Of a DNA stretch of 64,000 nt, positions 52,530-62,530 are shown piece by piece. The stretch comes from Halogeometricum sp. S1BR25-6. GTDB taxonomy: Archaea; Halobacteriota; Halobacteria; Halobacteriales; Haloferacaceae. The translations under genes and the position numbers were made by a program. The stretch covers positions 1-64,000 of the forward strand of contig NZ_JAMQOP010000007.1 of the NCBI RefSeq assembly GCF_031624495.1. The letters run 5' to 3'. A model generated the notes under the pieces. The model saw only the letters and a program-made list of their open reading frames with translations, made no database searches and was not told the origin of the DNA. The number at the start of each line of letters is the position of its first letter. Positions within the stretch are counted from its first letter, which is position 1.

Positions 52530-52804
52530 ACGAAATCGTGACCGCCATCGTCCTTGTGCGGTCGGGAATTTTGCTCCTCGCCAGTGGAATTACCTATATC
52601 GCGTTTAACGCGTACCGTCGAACTGGAGAGCGCACTCTGCGTGCGCTTGGGCTCGGCTTTGGCGTGATAACCGTCGGCACGCTTACCACGAGTAGTGCCA
52701 ATCAATTCTTCTCGGCCCCCCTCGAAATCGGGATACTCGTGAACAGCATTTTTGTCGCTGTTGGCTTCGCAATTATCACGTATTCGCTGTACACTCAACG
52801 ATGA
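52526..52804 (+). CDS. DUF7521-type membrane protein
   Basis: 92 residues with three hydrophobic segments (about 7-27, 42-62, 70-88). Overlaps the HTH gene by 4 bases, the common haloarchaeal HTH-DUF7521 pair (name recalled). Probably a membrane sensor or anchor for the regulator. It also overlaps the following ASST-like gene by 4 bases. Confidence 0.7.
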   Translation: MNEIVTAIVLVRSGILLLASGITYIAFNAYRRTGERTLRALGLGFGVITVGTLTTSSANQFFSAPLEIGILVNSIFVAVGFAIITYSLYTQR

Positions 52805-54123
52805 AATCGATAACAGACCTGCCTCTCGGTCGAATTCGTCGCGGAACAGGACTAATCACTGTCGGCTGTGTGCTCTTGGCGACGACGTTGCTCGTCAGCG
52901 CGACACTCGCTCCTGCGATCGGAGCCGGCTCCGATGGGGAACGAACCCCAGAAACGCTCGTCGGCTCGCAGGGTGGTGGACCAGGGTGGCACAAGTTCGG
53001 GAGCGTCTACCATCTCAACGGAACGAACGTCACGTGGCGCGAATCGAGCGCAGACAGCTACTTCGATGTAACGAAGACTGAGAACGGCACTGTCCTCGCG
53101 GGGTTCATGGATTCCGGCTATCAAAAGTGCGGCCCGTACGACGCACCGTGTACTCGCACCGGGTTCCGTGTCATCGACCCAAGTCCCGAACCGCGCGTCG
53201 TGTCAGAGTACAGTTTCCCAGTACGGTCGAGTTCGAACAGCGAAGTTCACGACGTCGAACGACTCGAATCGGGAGAATATCTACTGACGGATATGGAGTA
53301 CGAGCGCATCTTCACCGTTAAGGATGGCGAGGTGACGTGGCAGTGGAACGCGAGTGAATTCTACGACGCGCCTACCGACCCAACGACGACTGACTGGCTT
53401 CATATCAACGACGTCGACGTCATCGGAGAAGGTCGGTATCTCGTGTCCGTCCGCAACGCAAATCAGCTACTTGTCGTTCAACGCGGCGAGGGCGTCACTA
53501 ACGTCATCAACAAGGACACAGACGATTCGAACGACGGAAGCTGTCGGAAATCGGATCAACTCGCGGATTACGACGGCGACGGTGAGGTTCGCTGCGGTGA
53601 CCCGACTGTTCTCGATCACCAGCACAATCCGCAGTGGCTCGGAGACGGAGCGGTACTCGTCGCCGACAGCGACAACGACCGCGTGGTCGAACTCCACCGC
53701 ACCGAGAACGGTGCGTGGGAACCGGCGTGGACGCTTTCAGGTGCCGGCGGTATTCCGTTTAATTGGCCCCGGGACGCCGACCGACTCCCGAACGGAAACA
53801 CGCTGATCACGGATACGTTGAACCGGCGTCTCGTCGAGGTGAACGAATCGGGTGAGATCGTCTGGAGCGTCGAGACAGACCGAATTCCGTACGAGGCTGA
53901 TCGGCTTCCGGTTGGCGAATCGGTCGGTGGCCCTCGATACGATTCGAACGGGACCACGATCGAAGACCCGTCCGGTGACGTCCCCGTTCTTTCGCTTATG
54001 CTCGTGGGTCTCCGGGCAGTTGTCCCGTCGACACCGTTCTGGTTCCGAGAGCTACAACTCGGTCTGACCATCCTATCGGCGACCCTCGTCATTGTCGGAG
54101 AAATCGACCGATATCGCGACTAG
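52801..54123 (+). CDS. ASST-like beta-propeller membrane protein 2
   Basis: 440 residues, same architecture as the 50375 gene: N-terminal helix (about 15-40), propeller (HDVERLESGEYLLTDMEYER, HINDVDVIGEGRYLVSVRNA, DADRLPNGNTLITDTLNRRL) and C-terminal helices near 400-435. It has an inserted Asp-rich loop DYDGDGEVRCGDPTVLDHQH not present in paralogue 1. Translationally coupled to DUF7521. Confidence 0.78.
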   Translation: MKSITDLPLGRIRRGTGLITVGCVLLATTLLVSATLAPAIGAGSDGERTPETLVGSQGGGPGWHKFGSVYHLNGTNVTWRESSADSYFDVTKTENGTVLAGFMDSGYQKCGPYDAPCTRTGFRVIDPSPEPRVVSEYSFPVRSSSNSEVHDVERLESGEYLLTDMEYERIFTVKDGEVTWQWNASEFYDAPTDPTTTDWLHINDVDVIGEGRYLVSVRNANQLLVVQRGEGVTNVINKDTDDSNDGSCRKSDQLADYDGDGEVRCGDPTVLDHQHNPQWLGDGAVLVADSDNDRVVELHRTENGAWEPAWTLSGAGGIPFNWPRDADRLPNGNTLITDTLNRRLVEVNESGEIVWSVETDRIPYEADRLPVGESVGGPRYDSNGTTIEDPSGDVPVLSLMLVGLRAVVPSTPFWFRELQLGLTILSATLVIVGEIDRYRD

Positions 54124-54351
54124 CTGTCCCCATTATCGTATTGTACCGTAATCCGGTTTCACTTATCGGTCGTTCGGAGATTCCCTGAGTTTCACAGAAT
54201 TTGTATCCGCTCGCTGTGAGACAACGCACGAATGTCTCCGTTTCGAACGGTTGGTGTACGTTGGACATCGATTGGTGTCCGAGACGAGAAGAGGCGACGA
54301 ACAGGTCCAATACGTCCCGAACAGGACGATGTTTAGTATAACAATGAAATC
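54124..54351. other. Non-coding gap
   Basis: No gene supported between the ASST-like gene and the convergent broken gene. Confidence 0.35.
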
Positions 54352-54702
54352 CTATTTGCGAGTAGTCCCGTCAGACTCATCAGTTTCTCGGTGGAGGTTA
54401 TCTGAAGGTGAGATATCGACGTAGCCGATACCGCGTTTGAGGTACGTCACCGTCGGTTCGCCTCGGTCCAAACAGACGATAGTGGGATTTCCGATTGTTC
54501 CGTCGTACGTGATGGATCGTCTACGTCGACGACAGTGGTGTGTACTCCGGCCACGGAATCGTCGATTCCTCTAATTCGATCGGTTGTGACGGCACGATGG
54601 GAAGTCCACATCACAAGTTCGGTATCGACTGTGCGACCGTTTCGTTCTATCCGCTTGAGGATGCCGTCGGTCAGGAAACCTTCCTATTGCGTTCGTTTTC
54701 AT
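54352..54702 (-). pseudogene. Small gene after CDF, two frameshifts
   Basis: Three pieces in order on the minus strand: MKTNAIGRF, then in another frame LTDGILKRIERNGRTVDTEL and VMWTSHRAVTTDRIRGIDDS, then TYDGTIGNPTIVCLDRGEPT and VTYLKRGIGYVDI to the stop. The original product would be about 115 residues. It starts just 2 bases after the CDF stop, so it was the last gene of the metal operon. Family not recognised. Confidence 0.45.
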
Positions 54703-54704
54703 CC

Positions 54705-55628
54705 CTAGTGCCCGTGGCTCGTGCGGGCCGTCGACTCGACCTCGGCATCAGCCGCCCCGAGGAGTTCGACAGTCGCGTGATCCACACCGGCCTCGGTGAG
54801 CTGTTCGTGTGCCTGTTGGCGGATCGTCTGCTGGTCTTCGAGCGTTTCGACGTCGTCTCCGAGACGAACGGTCGCGACGGTCAGCTGGCTGCACACCTGC
54901 CAGACGTGGAGGTCATCGACCCGTTCGATGCCGTCGATGGACAGCAGTTCATCCCGAAGTCGGTTCGTGTCGAGCGGACTGCGCTGTAGCAGTATCGAGG
55001 TGCTCTCCCACAGCACCTTTCCGGCGGACCAGAGCACCAACACGGCGATGAGTACCGCCGCAATTGGATCTGCGATGGGCACCTTGAAGACCGCGATCGC
55101 AGCCGTTGAAACGATCACCGCGATTGACCCGCCTGCATCACCGAGCAAGTGGTAGAACGCTCCTCGTTCGTTGAGACTCATCTCACCGCCCTGTAACACG
55201 TAAACGGACCCGAGGTTAACGAGTAACCCCCCGGTCGCGATAATCAGTGTCATCGTCGGGTCGATGCTCACTGGATCGAGGAACCGCTGGTACGACTCCC
55301 AGAGAATATAGCCGATCATCGGAACGAGCAGTATACCGTTCAAAAACGCGGCGGCGGGTTCGAGGCGGTGTAATCCGTACGACCACGTCTGTCCGCCACC
55401 GTACCGCTCTGCGGTGTAACTTGCGCTAAACGCCATCGCGTACGCGAGCATGTCGAACAGCATGTGTATCGCGTCGCTTATCAGCGCTACCGACCCGAAC
55501 AGGATCCCTCCAGCTAACTCAACGACGAATCCCAAGAAGTTGATGGCTGCGACGATTGCGAGCGTTCTCGTACTCCCTCCCGAGGCGGATTCGAGAGCGT
55601 TCATCTCGTCGTGGTCGTGTCCAGACAT
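54705..55628 (-). CDS. CDF-family metal cation efflux protein
   Basis: 307 residues. His/Asp-rich N-terminus (SGHDHDE), six membrane helices with the CDF metal site ALISDAIHMLFDMLAY (helix 2) and HLLGDAGGSIAVIVST (helix 5), then the cytoplasmic ferredoxin-like domain with HVWQVCSQLTVATVRL. It exports Zn2+, Cd2+ or Co2+ in exchange for protons. Downstream of a Zn/Cd-type P-ATPase in the same operon. Confidence 0.9.
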   Translation of the reverse strand: MSGHDHDEMNALESASGGSTRTLAIVAAINFLGFVVELAGGILFGSVALISDAIHMLFDMLAYAMAFSASYTAERYGGGQTWSYGLHRLEPAAAFLNGILLVPMIGYILWESYQRFLDPVSIDPTMTLIIATGGLLVNLGSVYVLQGGEMSLNERGAFYHLLGDAGGSIAVIVSTAAIAVFKVPIADPIAAVLIAVLVLWSAGKVLWESTSILLQRSPLDTNRLRDELLSIDGIERVDDLHVWQVCSQLTVATVRLGDDVETLEDQQTIRQQAHEQLTEAGVDHATVELLGAADAEVESTARTSHGH

Positions 55629-55633
55629 GGGGA

Positions 55634-56092
55634 TCAGTCCTGTTTCGTGCCGTCTGCTCCGCTTTGATCGTTTGTCTTCGATGTTGACGCCTCTGTCGCC
55701 TCCGACGAAGCACTATCAGTCGTCTGTGACGGCTCTGGACGCGGTTGATCCGTATTCGACGCTTGACGTTCGCTCTCTTCTACCTCGTCCTGTTCGTCCT
55801 CTTCCGCCTCGTTCCGCTCGGACCAATCTTGTGCGTCAGTTCCGACGATTTTCAGCGGCCGAATCCAGACGTACCACACGACGAAGATCGTCGTCCCATA
55901 CCCGACAATCCACACGATGTCCGCCGCTAGGGGGAGGTTCGCCTCTTCGAGTACGGCCACCCCGAGTCCGGGCCCGATCAGGCCGATTGTGATGACGACG
56001 AGAAACGACAGTCGAGACGACAGTCCGAACGGATACCGACGAGATTCGTCGTCGGATTCGCGCGTACTGTCTGATGTCACTTGGTCCCCCAT
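55634..56092 (-). CDS. Membrane protein with acidic tail
   Basis: 152 residues. Two membrane helices (about 27-48 and 55-75) and a long disordered, very acidic C-terminal tail (about 88-152). It sits between the P-type ATPase and the CDF gene with 3- and 5-base gaps, so all three are co-transcribed. The tail could buffer metal ions or act as a chaperone, but this is speculative. Confidence 0.65.
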   Translation of the reverse strand: MGDQVTSDSTRESDDESRRYPFGLSSRLSFLVVITIGLIGPGLGVAVLEEANLPLAADIVWIVGYGTTIFVVWYVWIRPLKIVGTDAQDWSERNEAEEDEQDEVEESERQASNTDQPRPEPSQTTDSASSEATEASTSKTNDQSGADGTKQD

Positions 56093-56095
56093 CGT

Positions 56096-58720
56096 CTATC
56101 GTTGAGGCGTCTCGGCTAATTGCTCGTCGGTGTTCTCCGGCCGGATGCGAGAGAGGCGCATGGCGTTCCCGGTCACGCCGACGGTCATCCCCGCATCGCC
56201 CGCGAGGACGGCCAGCCAGATGGGGACGAGACCGAACGGAACGCCGATAGCGAGCGCCGCCTTGACTCCGAGACTCGCCCAGATGTTCTGGCGGATGACG
56301 CTGTTCGCGTCGTTCGCGAGCTCGTACAGGTACGGTAGCTTCGAGAGGTCGTCCGCCATGAGCGCGATGTCGGCGGTTTCGAGCGCGGTATCAGTACCGG
56401 CAGCGCCCATCGCGACGCCGACGGTGGCCGTCGCGAGCGCGGGTGCGTCGTTGATTCCGTCGCCGACCATCGCGACGCCGTCGTACTCCTCGACGAACTC
56501 GTCTATCGCCGACACCTTCTCGTCCGGAAGCAGTTCGGCGCGGAACTCGTCGACACCGACTTGTTTGGCGATTGCCTGTGCGGTTCGCTCGTTGTCCCCT
56601 GTGAGCATCACGGTGTGCTTGACGCCGAGGTCCTTCAATCGAGCGATAGTCCGTTTCGCCTGCGGTCGGATTTCGTCCGCGACGGCGATGATACCCTCTA
56701 GCTCGTCCTCCGTTCCGACGAGGATGACGGTCTTCCCCTCGGATTGGAGTTTCGGGACGGCGTCTTCGAGTAGGTCGAGGCAGTTGTGACGGTCGCAGAG
56801 TTGACGGGCGGTCTGGGTGACCACACCGCCGTCGGTCGTCGCATGGACGTGCGAGAGATCGAACCCGAGTTCCTCGAAGAGACCGGGCTTCCCGGCGAAG
56901 TGTGGCTTTCCGTCGAGCGTCGCACGGACGCCCTTTCCGGTGATGCTCTCGAACTCGTCTATCTCACGTCCTTCGACGCCAGCGTCGGTCGCTTCTGCGA
57001 CGATGGCTTCGCCGATAGGGTGTTCGCTCCGCTGTTCGAGGCCGCGCGCGCAGTTCAGTACGTCTTCCTCGCTGTTCCCGTTCAGGGGGACGACGTCTGT
57101 CACAGCGAGTTCACCCTTGGTGAGCGTGCCCGTTTTGTCGAAGGCGACGACGTCGACAGCGCCCATCGCTTCGAGATGGTTTCCGCCCTTGATGAGGACG
57201 CCGTTCTTCGCGGCACTCGTGATACCCGAAACGACGGAGACAGGTGTGGAGATGACGAACGCACACGGACATGCGAGAACCAAGAGCGTGAGACCGTAGA
57301 CGACTGCAGTCGACCACGACGTGCCGAGAACGTACGGACTGCCGAGTGTGACGAGGATGGCGATTCCGACGACGACAGGTGTGTAGTACGCCGAGAACCG
57401 TTCGACGAACTGTTCACGTTCGGTCTTGTTGGACTGGGCGTCCTCGACCATCTCGACGATTCGCGAGAGCGTGTTGTCGCTCGCTTCGGAGGTGACCTGA
57501 ATCTCGAGGTAGCCCTCCTCGTTGATAGTCCCGGCGTACACCTCGTCCCCGGTCGTCTTGTCGACGGGGACGCTCTCGCCGGTGATGGGCGCTTGATTGA
57601 CCGCGCTCTCCCCGTCGGTGACTTCGCCGTCCATCGGTATCTTCTCACCGGGTTTGACCACCACGACGTCGCCGACAACGACGTCGTCGACGGGGACGGT
57701 CACCTCCTCGCCGTCACGTTTGACGGTCGCCTCGTCGGGCGAGAGATCCATCAACTCCTGCAGCGAGTTGCGGGCGCGGTCCATCGAATAGCGTTCGAGC
57801 AGTTCGGCGACGCTGAAGAGGAACGCGAGGGTCGCAGCCTCGAAGTACAGCGCTTCGCCGAACGCGAGACTGGCGACCAGTGCGCCGACGATAGCGACGG
57901 ACATCAGGAAGTCGATGTCGAGGTTCAGGTTTCGGGCCGAGTAGTACCCGTTTCGGAGTATCTCTTGGCCACCGACTGCGATAGCCACCAAGAAGAGGAC
58001 GTCGGCGACGAACAATTCCCGACTGACGACGGTCGCCACTTCGGCGTTCTGTCCGACGAGGAAGAACTCGAACAGCAATCCGAGCGCGACGAAGCCACCA
58101 CTGATCCAGGTCTTAATCGCGCGGGTGCTCGTCCAGATGCTCTCTTCGGAGTCCTCGCTTCTGGAACCTGAGCGTCTCCCCGTCGTCGTGTCAGTCACCT
58201 CGTAGCCAGCACTCTCAATGGCGGCGACGATGTCCGACTCGCTGGTAGCGGACTCGTCGTATGTGATGGTCACCTTCCCCGTGGTAGGTTGAGTAGCGTA
58301 CGTCGAGACGCCGTCGACGCGGTCGAGGGCGTTTTCGATCTTTCCCGCGCAGGAGGGGCAGTCCATCTCCGGCACGGTGAACTTCGCTGTGATTTCCCCG
58401 TCGTCTTCCACGCGGTAACCCGCCTTTTCTATGCGGTCGCTGATTGACGCTGGTGTCGTCTGCTCGGGGTCGTAGGAGACGGTGAGCGTCCCGGTCGTAA
58501 CCGCCGGGTCGACGCCGTTGATTCCGTCGAGTTTGCGGACGCTGTTTTCGACCTTTCCCGCGCAGGAGGGGCAGTCCATCTCCGGCACAGAGAACTGCGC
58601 GACATCTCCTCGATCCATCGATTCTGACGTCGGCTCCGTCGGTCCGTGATCGTGGGTGTGGTCGTGATCGTGCGACTGTGAGTCCTCTGGCTCGTTTGGC
58701 TCACGATGCGGAGAGGTCAT
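56096..58720 (-). CDS. Zn/Cd-type P1B ATPase
   Basis: 874 residues. A His-rich start (HDHDHTHDHG), then two heavy-metal-associated domains with CPSC at 50-53 and 121-124, eight membrane helices with the CPC motif (LACPCAFVISTPVSVVSG), phosphorylation site DKTGTLT, MLTGDNERTA and GDGINDAPALATATVG. The C-terminal GTDTALETADIALMADDLSK is typical of the ZntA/CadA subgroup. It pumps Zn2+, Cd2+ or Pb2+ out. First gene of the resistance operon. Confidence 0.92.
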   Translation of the reverse strand: MTSPHREPNEPEDSQSHDHDHTHDHGPTEPTSESMDRGDVAQFSVPEMDCPSCAGKVENSVRKLDGINGVDPAVTTGTLTVSYDPEQTTPASISDRIEKAGYRVEDDGEITAKFTVPEMDCPSCAGKIENALDRVDGVSTYATQPTTGKVTITYDESATSESDIVAAIESAGYEVTDTTTGRRSGSRSEDSEESIWTSTRAIKTWISGGFVALGLLFEFFLVGQNAEVATVVSRELFVADVLFLVAIAVGGQEILRNGYYSARNLNLDIDFLMSVAIVGALVASLAFGEALYFEAATLAFLFSVAELLERYSMDRARNSLQELMDLSPDEATVKRDGEEVTVPVDDVVVGDVVVVKPGEKIPMDGEVTDGESAVNQAPITGESVPVDKTTGDEVYAGTINEEGYLEIQVTSEASDNTLSRIVEMVEDAQSNKTEREQFVERFSAYYTPVVVGIAILVTLGSPYVLGTSWSTAVVYGLTLLVLACPCAFVISTPVSVVSGITSAAKNGVLIKGGNHLEAMGAVDVVAFDKTGTLTKGELAVTDVVPLNGNSEEDVLNCARGLEQRSEHPIGEAIVAEATDAGVEGREIDEFESITGKGVRATLDGKPHFAGKPGLFEELGFDLSHVHATTDGGVVTQTARQLCDRHNCLDLLEDAVPKLQSEGKTVILVGTEDELEGIIAVADEIRPQAKRTIARLKDLGVKHTVMLTGDNERTAQAIAKQVGVDEFRAELLPDEKVSAIDEFVEEYDGVAMVGDGINDAPALATATVGVAMGAAGTDTALETADIALMADDLSKLPYLYELANDANSVIRQNIWASLGVKAALAIGVPFGLVPIWLAVLAGDAGMTVGVTGNAMRLSRIRPENTDEQLAETPQR

Positions 58721-58889
58721 TACCAGAAACGAAGAACTCCGGAGTTATTAATCCAACTGCTACTAGTTCAGGTATAGGTACGTAAGATTAATAATATATT
58801 GCCGAAGAGTTACTAACACGTTCCTTCAATCGAATTGTCTGAGGCCGAGAATAGGAGGGACTTAGAGAGAGGAGAAACATCGTAGGTGC

Positions 58890-59150
58890 ATGGAAGAGAT
58901 TGCCCGAACGCTGAACGGGAAGACCGTATTCGGTTCGGTTTTCGCGGCCAGTATCGTCATCGGCGCGGTGTTCGGCTTAGTCCTCGGAACGAGTACGAAG
59001 ATACAGCAGATCTCAATTTTCGACTGGATCACGTTTCATCCGACTCCTACCGGAATGGCTCTCTACGGGGCGACGGCCGCTGCCGTCTTGGTCGGTGCGG
59101 TCTTGGGCATCGTATTCTTTCTCTCCCGTTTCGACGAAGATGCGATCTGA
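58890..59150 (+). CDS. Two-helix membrane protein
   Basis: 86 residues with two hydrophobic helices (about 14-33 and 55-78). Divergent from the P-ATPase gene, with about 170 AT-rich bases between. Unknown function. Confidence 0.55.
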   Translation: MEEIARTLNGKTVFGSVFAASIVIGAVFGLVLGTSTKIQQISIFDWITFHPTPTGMALYGATAAAVLVGAVLGIVFFLSRFDEDAI

Positions 59151-59425
59151 CAGCTGGTTTTTCGACAACCAGGGATGTCTGACGTGAGACGGATGATCGA
59201 ATAGAATTATCAGTACTGCTTCCGAGTAGGAGCGCATGTGCATCTATTGCAACGACAAAGAAGAATCGTCGGAAGACGAGGCGACTCGAGCAAGTACGAA
59301 CGAGGCGACGTCCGCAGACGAAGCGTTGAATCGAACTACTGGAGGAGTACTCTCCCGAATAAAGGCCTTTGTTGTCACGTGCGTCCAACACTGAGCATCG
59401 TACGTGCCGACTACTGGACAGAGTT
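59151..59425. other. Non-coding gap
   Basis: No gene supported. A short open stretch starting MHLLQRQRRI is unlikely to be real. Confidence 0.35.
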
Positions 59426-60508
59426 TCACTGAGTTACCGAACTGACGGTACATCTCGCTGGAGGCATGTCGAGAAATGCGGTCTCGTACCCGTCGTGACG
59501 GGCGAGTTGCGGAGGGGTCACCGTCTCGATCACGACCGAATCGCCGGCTTGTAACTCCTCGACGGGAGCACGATAGTAGCATCCGATCTCGGGATCGATA
59601 GTTGCTCGAAGTTTCCGCTTTAGGATCGTCGTCTGTTTTCGGTTCACGGACCCCGTGAGTGCCATTCGAGGAAGCATGACACGATCGTACGGTGTTCGCG
59701 GGGAGACGAGTAGCGTAGGCTGGCCGTTCTTGCTGAATCGAGAGTCTCCGTCTATCAGACTGATGAGAAAAGACACGTCGTCTGAAGACACTTCTCCGAT
59801 CGACTGTCCTGGAAGTTCTTCTTTCGGGGGAACGCGAGATGATGGAACGGATTTCATATCCATCAACTCAACCGTCCCTTTCGTACCCGCTTTCTCCCCC
59901 AACCGCCGAATCGGGAGGTTGTAGGTTTCGCTCGTGTCGAACGTAAAATCCAATGTTACCGATTGAGATTTCGTGAATCGCCCATCAAGTGCGCCTGTTC
60001 GATCTGTTTGAAGTGGCCCCGATCTGATTGTGGCTCGGTAGTCCCCCTCTCCGTTTAGTGCGACGTTGTCGCCGTAGTGAAAGCCCATATTAGGGGAGAT
60101 CATAGGCCATAGATTGGTGTTCGTTACTTTACCGTCGCTATCTTCGATCGTCACAGAGAGATCAATCGGGAGGATCGTATCGCTCTTTGCATCCCAAACG
60201 CTTGCCATCAGGTGAAGCGAGTCATCAGACTGAACGACCACTTTCTCCTTCCTTGTACCTGTGAGATTCCAGAATCGGTGCGGATATGAGTACACGAGGG
60301 CGACTCCCAACCCGTTTTTGGTGACTGTACCGTACATGCCCATCCCCTCCACGATGGCCGGATAGTACACCGCATTGGGTCTATTCTTGACCTGAGGTGG
60401 GTCCCGCCACGCTGACTGCGTCTCGAACCCGAGACGGCTGAGGCACCCCGTTAATCCGATGCAGCTCGCCAGTCCGGTCCCTCGTTTGAGAAACGACCTC
60501 CGTCTCAT
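59426..60508 (-). CDS. P19-like (DUF7350) metal-binding lipoprotein 2
   Basis: 360 residues from MRRRSFLKRGTGLASCIGLTG with lipobox LTGC. The conserved N-terminal domain has PPQVKNRPNAVYYPAIVEGM, VYSYPHRFW, SLHLMASVWDAKSDTILPID and WPMISPNMGFHYGDNVALNG. The second domain has YETAFLDMPPARCTV near its end. Paralogue of the genes at 42908 and 62531. Divergent from a zinc-finger gene and membrane protein B. Confidence 0.75.
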   Translation of the reverse strand: MRRRSFLKRGTGLASCIGLTGCLSRLGFETQSAWRDPPQVKNRPNAVYYPAIVEGMGMYGTVTKNGLGVALVYSYPHRFWNLTGTRKEKVVVQSDDSLHLMASVWDAKSDTILPIDLSVTIEDSDGKVTNTNLWPMISPNMGFHYGDNVALNGEGDYRATIRSGPLQTDRTGALDGRFTKSQSVTLDFTFDTSETYNLPIRRLGEKAGTKGTVELMDMKSVPSSRVPPKEELPGQSIGEVSSDDVSFLISLIDGDSRFSKNGQPTLLVSPRTPYDRVMLPRMALTGSVNRKQTTILKRKLRATIDPEIGCYYRAPVEELQAGDSVVIETVTPPQLARHDGYETAFLDMPPARCTVSSVTQ

Positions 60509-60694
60509 ATCGGTTACGTGTCTCTGCGTAAGGGAGAAGTTTCTGGTGTGGATACCGAAGCGGAACATCGCTGTAGACGACGCGGAAGCCGAGTTCTCGT
60601 GCCCTGCTACTGGGTTGCAAAAGTGCTCCGAATGCTGAACCAGAACGATTTCAAAGACGCACTGAGTAGTTCCGTGTACCGGTCACCGATCAAA

Positions 60695-60961
60695 ATGTCA
60701 CAGATACAAACAACCGTTCCAGAGGGTGAAACGCCCGCAGGCACGTGTGAGTACTGCGGACATCCGTTCCCGACCATCGACCGTCTTGTGCTTCACAGAG
60801 GTAGAGAACATAGCCAGCGGCTTGACGACATCGACAAGGAGAAGTTCAAGTCCGCATTTACGGAAGAAGAAGACGCTCTCCGCAGTCTGCGTTTGAGAGC
60901 GCTCGCAATACTGGTCATCTTGTACTTTGGGTTGTTGAATATCTATGCCGTCTTCGCCTGA
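60695..60961 (+). CDS. C2H2 zinc-finger membrane-tail protein
   Basis: 88 residues from MSQIQTTVPEGETPAGTCEY. One C2H2-like finger (CEYCGHPFPTIDRLVLHRGREH region, residues about 18-39), a charged linker and a C-terminal membrane helix (LRALAILVILYFGLLNIYAV). I recall a haloarchaeal family with this layout (DUF7410). Overlaps the next gene by 17 bases, so both are co-translated. Confidence 0.72.
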   Translation: MSQIQTTVPEGETPAGTCEYCGHPFPTIDRLVLHRGREHSQRLDDIDKEKFKSAFTEEEDALRSLRLRALAILVILYFGLLNIYAVFA

Positions 60962-62456
60962 ATCGACCTCCAGTGAATCGGTCAATCTAAACGAACAATC
61001 GGAACGCCGGCCAGCTCGAGATCAACTGAAAGCGATCCTCTCGCTGCCCCGATTCAGGGTCGCTGTACAGTGCCTACTCTGGATAGCTGCATTGGTCCTA
61101 TTTGCGGATACTGTGATCGCGGGGAACGGAATGACCCTCTCGAAGCAACCCAGAGACACACTCGCAGTTCCTCGATGGCTCTATCTCGCCACTGGGGGCG
61201 CCACTATCGGTGCGTCGGCTCTCCTCGCGAGTTTTGTGACCGATCGAGCGTTTATCCGTTATCTTCACAACTGGTCGAAGACCCTCCCAACGATTGAGAG
61301 TTGGTGGCAACCAGTAGTCTGGATCGCACGTGGTCTCGGCGTCACCACCCTCGCTCTCACAGTATATCTCGGATACGTAGGTCCCCAACTTCCGACCTCA
61401 AGTCTCGCCATCTTGGTCACGTTCGCTGGAGTTCGTGCTGGCCTGCCCATCTTCACGTATCTTGTCGGAAATATTTGGCCAGTACTCAATCCGTGGCGGA
61501 CCGTCGCATCCGTCCTCCCATCTGGATGGCTCGAATATCCAGGCTCGCTCAAGCGATGGCCGGCGGTTGTAGGGCTGTTGGGTCTCGTCTGGGTCGAAGT
61601 TATCTTTCCCGTCAGTACTGTCCCGGCAGTGCTCGCGACCGCAATTGTACTATACACGGCAGTCACGCTCGCCGGTGCGCTCGTGTTCGGCCCCGAACCG
61701 TGGTTCGGAAACGTTGACCCCCTCTCCGTACTCTTCCGATTTTACGGTGCCGTCTCTCCTCTCACACGACACACAGGAACCGTAGAGATGAAGCTCCCTG
61801 GAGGGGATCTCCAACACTCGGACGTCGTTGCTGATACCTCTGACATCGCATTCATCATCGCACTCGTTTGGGAACTGACGTACAGCGGGTTCATCACGAC
61901 GAGTGCTGGATCAACGACGATCAGGACCATCGTCGAACTCAACTTCCCTGGGTTCGTGAGTGCGGAGGTTCGTGCAGTCGCCGTATACACACTCTTGCTC
62001 CTCGCTGGATATCTCGTCTTTTTCGCCGCATACTGGTACGCTGGTCGCGTCTCACGGCGCCGTACCGGCACCTACATCACTGCTCGAACGATCAGGTATC
62101 AGTTCGCGTCCCCACTCTTAGCGATCGCGGCAGGGTATCATCTGGCTCACTACGCAGGGCTGTTCGTCTCTCTAAGTCCTGCGCTGGTACTCGCTCTCAC
62201 ATCACCGCTCTCTCCACCGTCGAATCCGCTGGTCCTCTCGCCACCGGGCTGGTTTGACGGATTCAACATCGCGTCTATCCTCGTCGGACATCTACTCGCC
62301 GTCTGGACGGCTCACACTCTCGGATACGACCTCTTCTCCAGCCGACTCGCTGCGGTTCGAAGCCAGTATCCGTTCGTTGCTGTCATGATCGGTTACACGG
62401 TCGTCAGCCTCTGGATTATCTCCCTTCCCGGTGCGATTCCCCCGTATCTATCCTGA
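60945..62456 (+). CDS. Polytopic membrane protein, paralogue B
   Basis: 503 residues, about 12 membrane helices after a 40-residue polar N-terminus. Similar to 38531 in GALVFGPEPWFGNVDPLSVL, AIAAGYHLAHYAGLFVSLSP and IGYTVVSLWIISLPGA. A conserved His in GYHLAHYAG lies within a helix. Its place between two DUF7350 genes and next to DyP suggests a role in iron or copper handling. No REXXE motif is present, so it is not an FTR1-type permease. Confidence 0.72.
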   Translation: MPSSPESTSSESVNLNEQSERRPARDQLKAILSLPRFRVAVQCLLWIAALVLFADTVIAGNGMTLSKQPRDTLAVPRWLYLATGGATIGASALLASFVTDRAFIRYLHNWSKTLPTIESWWQPVVWIARGLGVTTLALTVYLGYVGPQLPTSSLAILVTFAGVRAGLPIFTYLVGNIWPVLNPWRTVASVLPSGWLEYPGSLKRWPAVVGLLGLVWVEVIFPVSTVPAVLATAIVLYTAVTLAGALVFGPEPWFGNVDPLSVLFRFYGAVSPLTRHTGTVEMKLPGGDLQHSDVVADTSDIAFIIALVWELTYSGFITTSAGSTTIRTIVELNFPGFVSAEVRAVAVYTLLLLAGYLVFFAAYWYAGRVSRRRTGTYITARTIRYQFASPLLAIAAGYHLAHYAGLFVSLSPALVLALTSPLSPPSNPLVLSPPGWFDGFNIASILVGHLLAVWTAHTLGYDLFSSRLAAVRSQYPFVAVMIGYTVVSLWIISLPGAIPPYLS

Positions 62457-62530
62457 GCACAACTAGAATACATCTCACCGGAGAATTTGTGGGTGTGATC
62501 GAGAGCTTTAATTTCGGCTCAGTTCCGCCG

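Noticed and set aside
60945-62456. FTR1-type iron permease
   Set aside because: No REXXE motif in any helix; similarity is only to the 38531 paralogue.
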